Shown in pieces: positions 38,401 through 46,963 of a stretch of 51,316 bases of DNA. Source of the DNA: Chloroflexi bacterium TSY (GTDB lineage: Bacteria > Chloroflexota > Anaerolineae > Caldilineales > Caldilineaceae); the NCBI GenBank assembly GCA_019217005.1, contig JAHBNG010000110.1, positions 1 to 51,316 on the forward strand, read 5' to 3'. The position numbers and the translations under genes were made by a program. How positions within the stretch are numbered: position 1 is the first letter of the stretch; each line of letters starts with the position of its first letter. The notes below the pieces were generated by a model that was given only the letters and a program-made list of their open reading frames with translations, had not been told where the DNA came from and searched no databases.

Positions 38401-39407
38401 GCACTGAATCGTTACTCCAAGTTCATAACCTAAAGAAATATTTTCCTATTCGTCGTGGTCTGCTGCGACGCGTGGTTGGACATGTACGTGCCGTTGACGA
38501 CGTAAGCTTTCAGATCAATCAGGGCGAAACCTTGTCTCTTGTCGGTGAAAGCGGCTGTGGCAAGACCACTACATCGCGCTGCATTTTACGCGCTCTCCCA
38601 CCGACCGATGGCAACATCATCTTTCGCAATAATGGAACGGCAGTCAATGTAGCAACCGTACCAAAGAGCCAACTAAAGCCATTGCGCCGCCAGATGCAGA
38701 TGATCTTTCAAGACCCTTTCTCATCGCTCAACCCGCGTATGACGGTCCACGATATTATTAGCGAGCCGATGTTGGTGAATCGCGTCGGGTCGGCACAGAA
38801 CAGGCGTGAACGTGTTGCCGAATTGCTGGAACTTGTGGGGCTGCCCCCCGAATACATGAACCGTTATCCCCATGCTTTTAGCGGTGGCCAGCGGCAACGG
38901 ATTGGTATTGCGCGCGCCTTGGCCCTCAATCCAGCACTAATCGTGGCTGATGAACCGGTTTCGGCGCTGGATGTATCGGTGCAGGCGCAAATTGTCAACT
39001 TGATGTTGGAACTGCAAGAAGAGTTGGGCATGGCCTATCTTTTCGTGGCCCATGATCTGAGTGTTGTCAAGCATGTGAGCGACCGTGTGGCCGTAATGTA
39101 TGTAGGAAAAATTGTTGAGATTGCCGAAACGAACACGCTCTTTAGCACACCACAGCATCCCTATACCGAAGCCCTTCTCTCTGCTGTACCCAAACCAGAT
39201 CCGCGTCTGCGATCCGAGCGCATTATCCTGGAAGGTGATGTTGCCGATCCGGCCAATCCACCATCTGGTTGTTATTTCCACCCCCGCTGTCGTTATGCAA
39301 CGGATATCTGCAAAACAGAAACACCTGAGCTACGTGAAACAGCTCCCAATCAGTTTGTTAGCTGTCATCATGCTGAGGAGATTGAATTGGTGGGAATTCA
39401 GGAGTGA
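38397..39407 (+). CDS. ABC transporter ATP-binding protein, DppF/OppF type
   Basis: This is a 336-residue ATPase with Walker [15 protein letters not shown]-loop [13 protein letters not shown], signature [15 protein letters not shown], Walker [14 protein letters not shown] and C-terminal [14 protein letters not shown]. The proposed start is TTG 38397, overlapping the stop of the Uma2 remnant. It pairs with the 37020 ATPase. The 357-base gap between the two ATPases is filled by the hairpin element and the Uma2 remnant. Confidence 0.92.
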   Translation: MSTESLLQVHNLKKYFPIRRGLLRRVVGHVRAVDDVSFQINQGETLSLVGESGCGKTTTSRCILRALPPTDGNIIFRNNGTAVNVATVPKSQLKPLRRQMQMIFQDPFSSLNPRMTVHDIISEPMLVNRVGSAQNRRERVAELLELVGLPPEYMNRYPHAFSGGQRQRIGIARALALNPALIVADEPVSALDVSVQAQIVNLMLELQEELGMAYLFVAHDLSVVKHVSDRVAVMYVGKIVEIAETNTLFSTPQHPYTEALLSAVPKPDPRLRSERIILEGDVADPANPPSGCYFHPRCRYATDICKTETPELRETAPNQFVSCHHAEEIELVGIQE

Positions 39408-39475
39408 TGGTGGTTAGTAGCTGATGATGGGGAAGGCTGTGTTTAATTCATTTAATTCCGGTTTTTTGACAAGAT

Positions 39476-41015
39476 TCAGTTTGTTGTCATGTGTTGTCCA
39501 GCAAAGTCCAAGATCCGTTGGAACATTTCCTTGCCAGCCTCCGTTAGATTTTCATCGATCTGGAGGTAGTGGCTTACATCTTCGTAGTAGAAGACTTCGA
39601 CGGGAACGTTTGCCTTGCGGAGGGCCGCTTCCATCTCATATGCGTGTTCAATGGGAATGATCAGATCGGCATCGGTGTGGATAATCAGCGTTGGGGGCAG
39701 TTCCGATGCAGCATATTCCGGTGAATAGCGCAAGAAGTCAAGGGGATAGAGGTTTGGCAACCCCAATGCAGGAATCGCAAGCTCGTAACCAACTGGTATT
39801 TGGATTGCACCCTCATAAAATCCCGCTGTGCTATCAAACGCGTTGCTAATTCCGCCTACCGTTACCCATCCTGCCACTCGATCTCGGGTATCCCGCAGCA
39901 TCCGATTGAGAATTGCACTGCTAAAGCTCCCGCCAAGGACGATAGCTGGATCGTATTGCAACTGTGGATGCAGGGCCCCTTCCTGCGCCAATGCCAGCGC
40001 AATATAGGCATCCTGTGCATGGGCATCGACATCGGTCTGACGTGCAGCAATTGGCGATATGGCCACAAATCCATAACCTTGCGAAGCGAACGCCACGCTT
40101 ACGGTTTCCCAGGCATCAACATGAGTGGGATAGATCATAAAGAGAATGGGGAGCGATTCTTCTGGAGTTCGATCCATCGTCAAGTAGAGGCGCAACGTAT
40201 CGATCTCTTCGCCATTGTGCTCAAAGCGATAAGCAAAGACCTCCGCCGCTGCGCCTTCTGGATAAGGAGCAGTACTTGTGTAGACTTCTGTCTGCACCAA
40301 ATTCACTGTTGGAAGCAGCGGTTTGGGCAAAGGTTGGAGAATATGGGGAACCAAGTTCAAAATTGGTGCCGTGACCATTTTCTGTGAATGTACCGTGACT
40401 AAGCGTGGAATGCCCAGAACATCCTCAGCTGCCGTTTCAGCAAAGCCTGGGGCAATGGCGGCTGGCACATATTGCCCTGGCGGAACGTCTGCAATGAGAT
40501 AGACTCCATCCTCATCTGTTTGCGCCACGTGTGGTTTGCCAGAGCGTTCGGCCACAAGGACAGTCGCATTGGAAACCGGCTGACCCGCGGCAAGCACACG
40601 CCCCGTGATTGAACCGGGCGCCAAACCGGTTTCAGGAGTCCCAACCGTTCCCAAACGGTTGGCGATCAGATAGCCCAAAACGTTGGTTTCCGGGCTGGGT
40701 TTGCAGGCTCAGTAGATCCAAATTTCAGGTTTTGAGAGAGAATTCTGGCTAAACAGTTGACATAAATACAAATTTGCCGGTCGATATCTAGTTTTTGCGT
40801 TAGATTTGGGCGATTTTCAGATATGAAATAGGTTGTTTTCTGTAACCGAAATCTGAATAAATGACTCCAAAATCCCTGCAATCTCGACTGAAAATAGCCA
40901 AAAACGCCAAATTTGGATCTACTGAGCCTGCAAGGAATATACAGAGAGATGCCAGCAAACCTATACGAATTAGCCATCGCAGTTCGGATTCGATCTCAAT
41001 ATGTCCGCTCATCAA
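39476..41015 (-). pseudogene. Alpha/beta-hydrolase lipoprotein gene interrupted by MITE-A in its lipobox
   Basis: The 3' part (39476-40709) encodes a carboxypeptidase-regulatory-like beta domain (ITGRVLAAGQPVSNATVLVA) and an alpha/beta hydrolase with nucleophile elbow GGSFSS, acid loop IHTDADLIIP and DVSHYL for the catalytic His. The 5' part (from ATG 41015) encodes a signal peptide, LIRIGLLASLCIFLAG. Joining across 40710-40924 with one target copy gives LAGC-KPSPETNV, a perfect lipobox, in frame. So the intact gene encoded a surface lipoprotein hydrolase or peptidase. As it stands the 220-base insertion shifts the frame; an internal start (such as TTG 40678) would give an unexported protein. 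Confidence 0.8.
40710..40924 (-). mobile_element. MITE-A copy 6 (215 bp), inserted in a lipobox codon
   Basis: Flanks are AGGCT (40705-40709) and AGCCT (40925-40929), differing only at the central base. The restored target TTGCAG-S-CTGCAA is a palindrome. The insertion splits the Cys codon region of the hydrolase lipoprotein signal. Confidence 0.9.
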
Positions 41016-41229
41016 CGCTCATCATAAATAATTTCAGGCAGTGACAGGATATTGTGTCGTTTGGATTATAACACAGCAATGACAGATCAAATCTATGCTG
41101 ATCTGTTTTGAGAGATGTCTGCCCGCCAAATGTGCGTCGCACAGGTTGCCGAGAGAATCAAGGATCCCGCATGGTCAAACCTGAGCGTAGCACATGGGTT
41201 AACGTTCAATCTTGTGATGCACGAGATGG

Positions 41230-41235
41230 TATAAT
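41230..41235 (+). promoter_or_regulatory. Possible -10 element upstream of the GFA gene
   Basis: A TATAAT hexamer lies 86 bases before ATG 41321. A clear -35 box at proper spacing was not found. The 41016-41320 region otherwise contains no recognised gene. Confidence 0.3.
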
Positions 41236-41320
41236 GGTGAACAAGGTAATTGTCTAGTAGGTTTTCCGGAGGATGCTTATCTTGGTCGATGGACACACCT
41301 AACTTGATTTGGAGAAAATT

Positions 41321-41719
41321 ATGAAAGGAAGCTGCCTTTGTGGCGATATCGTCTATGAAATTGACTCTTTGGATTTTCCAATTGCTCATTGCCATTGCAA
41401 GACTTGTCGCAAGGCACATGCCGCCGCGTTTGCGACGACGGCCGGCGTGAAGAGAGAGCACTTTCGGTGGGTGCAAGGCGAAGAAAAGCTGACCTCGTTT
41501 GAGTCCTCCCCAGGTAAGCTGCGAAGATTCTGCTCTGGATGCGGCACGCACCTCGTTGCGGAACGTCCTGCGCAAGCACACGTAATTTTGCGGGTCGCAA
41601 CATTGGATGAAGATCCAGGGCACAGCCCGACGATGCACATTTGGCGCGCCCACGACGTCAAGTGGCTCCAGGATGTGGGGGCCGTTCCGTCTTATGACGA
41701 GTGGCAACCCGGGCGCTAG
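41321..41719 (+). CDS. GFA (glutathione-dependent formaldehyde-activating-like) family zinc protein
   Basis: This is a 132-residue protein. The zinc ligands are visible as GSCLCGDIVYEI, HCHCKTCRKAHAAAF and RRFCSGCGTHL, the standard GFA/CENP-V pattern. ATG 41321 is chosen because GGAG lies at 41311-41314. Most family members are of unknown specificity; only some act on S-hydroxymethyl-glutathione. Confidence 0.85.
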   Translation: MKGSCLCGDIVYEIDSLDFPIAHCHCKTCRKAHAAAFATTAGVKREHFRWVQGEEKLTSFESSPGKLRRFCSGCGTHLVAERPAQAHVILRVATLDEDPGHSPTMHIWRAHDVKWLQDVGAVPSYDEWQPGR

Positions 41720-41790
41720 GAACCGGTGCAGGTCACCATTACGTTGGGCAACCTCGGATTCTCAGCGTTCCCTCCACAGTAGAGAATCGC

Positions 41791-42183
41791 ATGAATATTT
41801 TTTTGATCGTGCTGGGTTCTTTCGGCTTGATTGGCACGTTGGCCCACATCACTCTGGGTGAGCGCTTCATCATCCGTCCGCTGCACACAGACTCTCTCCC
41901 TACCTCTTTCCTTGGGGATGGCGACATAACCAAGCGCTACTTGCGTTGGTTCTGGCACGTAGGGAGTTTCGACATCGGTGGTTCATCCTTGGCGCTCATC
42001 GTGATTGGTCTGCTCTACGGCGCACCTGGCACGCAGCTATTAGCCAGGTTCATCGCTGTCCACTTCATTGCCATATTTGGAGCGTTTCTCGGCGTTGCCA
42101 TCCCCCGTCCAGAACTCTTTGTGCGTGTACCGCAGGGGGTGTTGCTGGGCATCGGTGGTCTACTCGTCTGGCTCGCAGCGTGA
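41791..42183 (+). CDS. Small four-helix membrane protein, unknown
   Basis: This is a 130-residue protein from ATG 41791 with four hydrophobic segments (IFLIVLGSFGLIGTLAHI, SLALIVIGLLYG, FIAVHFIAIFGAFLGVAI, VLLGIGGLLVWLAA). No motif identifies a family with certainty. It lies 71 bases after the GFA gene on the same strand and may be co-expressed with it. Confidence 0.6.
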   Translation: MNIFLIVLGSFGLIGTLAHITLGERFIIRPLHTDSLPTSFLGDGDITKRYLRWFWHVGSFDIGGSSLALIVIGLLYGAPGTQLLARFIAVHFIAIFGAFLGVAIPRPELFVRVPQGVLLGIGGLLVWLAA

Positions 42184-42195
42184 AATGCTGAGCCA

Positions 42196-42309
42196 ATGCT
42201 CCAGATTCGGATTCCTTTGTCCGTCTTTTTAGCTGCTTTGGATGAGTTTGGGCAGGAAGAGTTAAACATCGTGCGTACGAGACTAGAAGGAAAATTAGCC
42301 GCTGTATGA
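42196..42309 (+). CDS. Possible 37-residue ORF
   Basis: The frame starts MLQIRIPLSVFLAALDEFGQ and ends ARTRLEGKLAAV-like with TGA 42307-42309. It resembles the short helical tails of antitoxin-like proteins, but no family is identified. The remainder of 42310-42600 holds no recognised gene; it contains a GAGACGGGACCTACGA motif (42473-42485 region) related to 22318-22340. Confidence 0.25.
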   Translation: MLQIRIPLSVFLAALDEFGQEELNIVRTRLEGKLAAV

Positions 42310-42599
42310 AACCTTGGCGCATGAAAGTTGGACTCAAAACCATTTTTCAGAAGGTACACGCTGGTGTAGGGAACGGGCAAAATCGTAAGGAGCTTGTCCC
42401 TGTGAGACAGGCATCAAGTACGCTGGATATCACTTGATAGAGAGCGCATTCTTGGAGCTTGTCCTGCCAGAGACGGGACCTACGATAAACCGTTATAGCT
42501 TGCATGATGAAGTTATCGATTATCCATTTTGTCGAGACAGCCCACCAATCCGCTCAACATGAAGGTGTAGAGTAGAGCCGACCTTCCCAGAAGAGATCA

Positions 42600-42888
42600 C
42601 ACATTGTCTCTAGTGTCCAACCGCTCTTGACCTCTTCCTGTTAGGTAATATAGGAAAGGGAGATAAAATAAGGGAAGGCAAAAGCAAGGAAAGCCGAAAC
42701 TTATTGGACTCTCGACCTGGCAAAAAGGACCGCCCTCTTCCCGCGGTGCGACCGCCCTTCCCGGACAGTCCGCCAGGTCGACGCCGTGCAACGTCGAAAG
42801 CGTGCAGCACCTCGAGTGCCATAACAGGAAAACGGAAAACAGCGTCCAAAGTTGAGGAGCTCAGGCGATACGGGAGAGGAGGTCCAAG
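42600..42888 (+). ncRNA. Candidate IS110 left-end non-coding region with bridge-RNA-like hairpin
   Basis: IS110-family elements carry a structured non-coding RNA (bridge RNA) in the non-coding end next to the transposase. Here TCGACCTGGC (42712-42721) and its exact reverse complement (42772-42781) form a 10-bp stem. Inside it a GGAC/GTCC pair and a large C-rich internal loop follow, as expected for a guide-loop hairpin. More inverted repeats (GTGC/GCAC) lie at 42780-42820. The element boundary near 42600 and RNA expression are not shown. Confidence 0.45.
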
Positions 42889-44106
42889 ATGAAAGTGAAA
42901 ATGGGAATCGACTGGAGTGAAAAGAAACATGATGTGATGATGTTGGATGAGACAGGACGAGCGCTGGGCTATGCGCAGATAGAGCATAGCCAGAAGGGAT
43001 TTCGCCAAATTGAAGAAATGAGAAAGAAGACAGGAGCGAGCCATGATGAAGTGACAGTGGGACTGGAAACAGCGCATAATTTGCTGATTGATTATCTCTG
43101 GTCGAGCGGGTACAAGAATGTCTATGTGGTGCCGCCGAATGTGGTGAACAAGAGTCGGGAGCGCTATAGTCAAAGTGGTGCGCATAATGATAAGAGTGAT
43201 GCCTATGTGATAGCAGATTTGTTGCGGACCGATGTCCATCGATTTTATCCTTGGTCACCTGGCAGTGAATTACTCCAGCAGATGCGAGTGGTCAGCAGTG
43301 CCACACAATACTGGACCAAAGAGACTGTGGCCTTATCCAACCGTCTGCGCGCTTGCCTGTTGCGTTACCATCCGGCGCTGCTTGAGGTCTTCAGCAACTG
43401 GCCTTCTCGGATTGCCTGCCACCTGGTTCTGACCTATCCAACGCCAGAGCATGTGCGCAACTCCACCTATGAAGGCTTCCAAGAGTTTCTCAAGCAGCAC
43501 CGACATACGCAACCCGTAAATGGGTCACTTGTTATGATAAGTTAACCGCCACTTATCCCACATCAGCTCCTGCATTTGTGCCAGCGTATCAACGAGAAGC
43601 TCTTCAGCTGGCTGAATGTCTTTTTTGCACTGCGCTATGAACAAGAGACCCTTGACCAGTTACAGTCACTTTTTCTGCAACATCCGGATCAGCATATCTT
43701 TGCTTCTTTACCTGGTGCTGGCCAGCTTTTAGCTCCCAGTCTTCTGGTCAAGTTTGGCGAAGACAGGAAACGCTTTCCCTCTCCCATGAGCCTTCAGTCT
43801 CTGGCGGGAACCTGTCCTGTCACCAAACAAAGTGGCAAAGTCAGAACCGTTCATTTCCGCAGAGCTTGCGATCACGACTTTCGTTATTTTACTCAGCAAT
43901 TTGCTCGCTGCTCCCGCAAAGAGTCTTCTTGGGCCGCTGCTTTTTACACCGCCGCTCGCCAACGCGGTCTCAAAAAGAGTCATGCTGATCGCACTCTCGC
44001 TAATCGCTGGATTTGCATCATTTGGAAATTGTGGCAAGACAAGAAACCTTATGATGAATCTTTCCATTTGCAGCAACGAGCCCATCGTCGCCAACCTATC
44101 GCTTAA
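42889..44106 (+). pseudogene. IS110-family transposase with two compensating frameshifts
   Basis: The N-terminal DEDD domain shows GIDWSEKKHDV with the first Asp, the mid-domain Glu in GLETAHNLLIDYL and HNDKSDAYVIADLLR. The C-terminal Transposase_20 part has ASLPGAGQLLAPSLL and SLAGTCPVTKQSGK with the conserved Ser. Between them, coding potential moves to another frame (WVTCYDKLTATYPTSAPAFV) because of a lost base in the A-run 43518-43520, and returns at the T6 run 43621-43626. The literal frame therefore stops at TAA 43543-43545. IS110 transposases mediate RNA-guided recombination without usual terminal repeats; this copy appears inactive unless the indels are errors. Confidence 0.85.
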
Positions 44107-44308
44107 TTGCTTCTAATTTTTTACTATGTATCGCCTTTGGGTTCCTTGCCTTTGTCCTCATCTATATGTTGACATAACACGCTGCTGGTTCTCTCTATCA
44201 GTTCTTCTTCAACGCGCCCTTTTGGAACTGCCATTACATACAAAGCGTGTCCGGGAAGGTCTCGCCACCCTCGGTCGAGACGCCATCCCCGCAACGCATT
44301 CTTGCATT

Positions 44309-44391
44309 CTAGCAGCGACCAGCCTCGACAAAGTATTTTCCGGGTTTGGTGAGCAGTAGATTGTTGCATGTAGAGTTTTGGACTTCGCTAT
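44309..44391 (-). pseudogene. Remnant of a PPC-type C-terminal domain
   Basis: The minus strand reads SEVQNST, then LLLTKPGKYFVEAGRC and TAG. This closely parallels the end of the WD40 gene at about 45280-45340 (WEIQNSA, then LHLTEPGRYFVEAGRC). Thus a second, decayed copy of that domain lies on the far side of xisI-xisH. No further homology was traced downstream to 44107. Confidence 0.6.
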
Positions 44392-44395
44392 TGTG

Positions 44396-44737
44396 CTATG
44401 CGGTGGCAAATTCTGTGTGCTGACGCGTTTGTGGCGGTTGGAATCCAAGCACAATATCTTCACTGGGCACGCCATGTTCCAAGAAGTAGGTGGCGATTCC
44501 TTCCTCTGTCCAATCTTCTTCAATCCAGATTTTATTATTGCGTAATACAATGTGCAAAGGCGTTTCGCGGATCCAATTATTTTTCGTCCATCCAATTTCG
44601 CGCAGAATGTACTGGCCATGTTGATCGTCAAAAGCAAGGGCTATCTCGTAGGAGGGTTCAGGCGGAGCAGCTAGAAGTGCAGCGTACTCTTCCAAAGCCT
44701 GCTTAATGATAGAACGGTAGTTTTCTACTTTATCCAT
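44396..44737 (-). CDS. xisI: XisI family protein
   Basis: This is a 113-residue protein. It opens MDKVENYRSIIKQALEEYA and has YILREIGWTKNNWI, the conserved NNKIWIEEDWTEEGIATYFL and the ending VPSEDIVLGFQPPQTRQHT, all typical of XisI. XisI and XisH were named as controlling factors of fdxN-element excision in heterocystous cyanobacteria but occur widely without that element. It overlaps the end of xisH by 13 bases, so the pair is translationally coupled. Confidence 0.88.
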   Translation of the reverse strand: MDKVENYRSIIKQALEEYAALLAAPPEPSYEIALAFDDQHGQYILREIGWTKNNWIRETPLHIVLRNNKIWIEEDWTEEGIATYFLEHGVPSEDIVLGFQPPQTRQHTEFATA

Positions 44738-45138
44738 TGAATCACCTTCTGTTCATCAATATTCACAACCACCAGTTGGACCTGATTGAGGCCCAGTAAC
44801 TTTTTGGTACCGGAACGAATAAAAAACTGATTGTATACTTGTTCGCTGACCGCTAGGTATAGCTCAAAATCGAGTTCTGTTAACATAATCACGTTGCGAT
44901 ACATTTGATATTGGCCAAGTGCTGCCTGTAAGTCTCTGACAAACGAACGCCCAGAGAAGCTTTTGACCTCTACCAAGATTTTTTCTTCACCTCGTTGGGC
45001 AACAAGCGTTCTTCTGGCCGATATGTCGGCGAAGAGTCGAAATTCCTCATAGGTGAGCCTGAAATGTTCCGCCGTAATTTTCCAGTCATCATTGATCAAT
45101 GCCTGTTTAACAGCATCATGGATCGCGTCGTTTGCCAT
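44725..45138 (-). CDS. xisH: XisH family protein (restriction-endonuclease-like fold)
   Basis: This is a 137-residue protein starting MANDAIHDAVKQALINDDW. It contains RLFADISA, EKILVEVKSFSGRS (the ExK of a PD-(D/E)XK-like site), LQAALGQYQMYRN and VQLVVVNIDEQKVIQWI, the standard XisH order. The longer frame to 45396 is rejected because the preceding 86 residues run into the neighbouring gene antisense-free region and lack homology. It probably works with XisI; the role outside cyanobacterial excision is unknown. Confidence 0.88.
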   Translation of the reverse strand: MANDAIHDAVKQALINDDWKITAEHFRLTYEEFRLFADISARRTLVAQRGEEKILVEVKSFSGRSFVRDLQAALGQYQMYRNVIMLTELDFELYLAVSEQVYNQFFIRSGTKKLLGLNQVQLVVVNIDEQKVIQWIK

Positions 45139-45202
45139 GTGTAAATTGTAGATTGAACTATCTGGTCCGTCAAATGAGCTTCTATCTGCAACAAGCCTGC
45201 AT

Positions 45203-46961
45203 CTACCCCTCTTCCTTGACGACAACCTCCAAAACATACGCCCCTTCACTACCCCGATCGTCGTCCGGGCAGCAGCGACCAGCCTCGACAAAGTAGCGCC
45301 CCGGTTCGGTGAGATGCAGATTATAGAGTGCTGAGTTTTGTATCTCCCACTGTACAATGTCATCATTCTGCCCAAGAATCTGGTGATTGGCGTCATAAAC
45401 AGTGAGATGGGGATTCAGCCTACTTCCTGCGCTACGTGATAGAGTGATGGTGACTCGGCTGCTGGCGCCGACCTCAAACTGCCACAGCTCACCAGCTAGC
45501 TGCTTGACCGTGCCCGTAACTGACGTGCCGGATTCAAGCTCCACCGCCTCAGCAAAGCCTGCTTCGCACGAAGATGCGACAGCGTCAGCCAGTTCTTCAA
45601 ATGATTGCAGGCGACAGATCGTGCGCTGCGTTGCTGATGAGTCGAGTTCCGCCGCCAGCGCGCTCGCAACTTCGATTGCGTCCAATGCGTCGTCAAAATT
45701 GCCGTTTCCTGCCGCATATTGTGCTGCTTCTGTCAGTATTGATGCGATAAGGGTCTTAACCTCTGTTTCAATGCTAAGCGATAAATCGAGCATCAACGTT
45801 TCTTCAAATTCGGCGATGGCCTCATCCAAGTTTCCATCCTTCGCCAAGGCACGAACTTGTTCGACCAACTGCCAAGCAACGACGCGCTTTGGCTCAACGC
45901 TAATGTTCTTTATTTGACCACTATCTTGCAGCCAACCGCTCAATTGCTGCAACTGAGCAGTCGCTGTGATTACCTCACCATTCTGAACCTGCTTGCGCGC
46001 TTGCTCTTGAATTGCTTCAATTACATTGAGAGGAATCAGAGCCATACGACAGGTTGGCCGATATGCTTCGTCCATATAACGCCCCCACTCATCCCAAGTT
46101 AGATTACGTGAGAGCCGATGACAGACGGCCGATACCAGATCGTCCATATTGGCGTACCAAACCCGTACTGTTCCATCGTCACTGCTCGTGAGGATTTTGG
46201 ACTCATCCCGACTCCACGTCGCCTGAATGACACTCTCTGTATGGCCCTGGAGGGTCACCAGTTCCTCCCCGCTCTTTGCATCCCAGATGCGAGCCGTCCC
46301 GTCCCGACTGCTAGTGAGAATTTTGGACTCATCCTGACTCCACGTCGCCTGAATAACACTCTCTGTATGGCCTGCGAGGATGACCAGTTCCTCCCCGCTC
46401 TTTGCATCCCAGATGCGAGCCATCCCATCGCTGCTGCTGGTGAGAATTTTGGACTCATCCTGACTCCATGTCGCTTGCCTGACACTTGAAGTATGGCTAA
46501 GGACCACTAGTTCCTCCCCGCTCTTTGCATCCCAGATACGAGCCGTATCGTCGTCGCTGCTGGTGAGAATTTTGGACTCATCCTGGCTCCACATCGCCTG
46601 CCTGACACTTGAAGTATGGCTAAGGACCACCAGTTCCTCCCCGCTCTTTGCATCCCAGATACGAGCCGTATCGTCGTCGCTGCTGGTGAGGATTTTGGAC
46701 TCATCCTGGCTCCACATCGCTTGATTAACCCAAGATGTGTGGCCTTGGAGTATTAGCAGTTGCTGGCCGCTCGCCGCATCCCAGATGCGAGCCGTATCGT
46801 CCCAACTGCTGGTGAGGATTTTGGACTCATCCTGGCTCCACATCGCCTGCCTGACTCTCCTTGTATGACCTTGAAGAATCACTAGTTCCTCCCCGCTCGC
46901 CGCATCCCAGATACGGGCCGTCCCATCGTTGCTGCTGGTGAGGATTTTGGACTCATCCTGG
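45203..46961 (-). pseudogene. C-terminal fragment of the nSTAND1-WD40 gene (WD40 repeats 10-16 and PPC-like domain)
   Basis: This segment is in the same frame as the fragment upstream of TGA 46964-46966 and continues the same repeat unit without a gap. It carries seven WD40 repeats with the core SQDESKILTSS...ARIWDA. Then come a helical region (VSAVCHRLSRNLTWDEWGRY, a C-terminal signature of bacterial WD40-STAND proteins), a TPR-like stretch (EQVRALAKDGNLDEAIAEFE) and a pre-peptidase C-terminal (PPC)-like beta domain (ELWQFEVGASSRVTITL, then EPGRYFVEAGRCC). On its own it could start at 46882, but it lacks the NTPase. Confidence 0.8.
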
Positions 46962-46963
46962 CT

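Noticed and set aside
42889..44106. IS110 as the source of the MITE-A transposase
   Set aside because: IS110 elements do not use terminal inverted repeats with fixed-length target duplications, and its ends do not match CAGTAGATCC.
44396..45138. An fdxN-type excision element controlled by xisHI
   Set aside because: No site-specific recombinase or flanking att-like repeats, and no nif/fdx genes are visible in the window.
45139..45396. N-terminal extension of the XisH frame
   Set aside because: The 86 extra residues overlap the end of the WD40 gene in another frame and have no XisH homology; ATG 45138 gives the normal XisH start.
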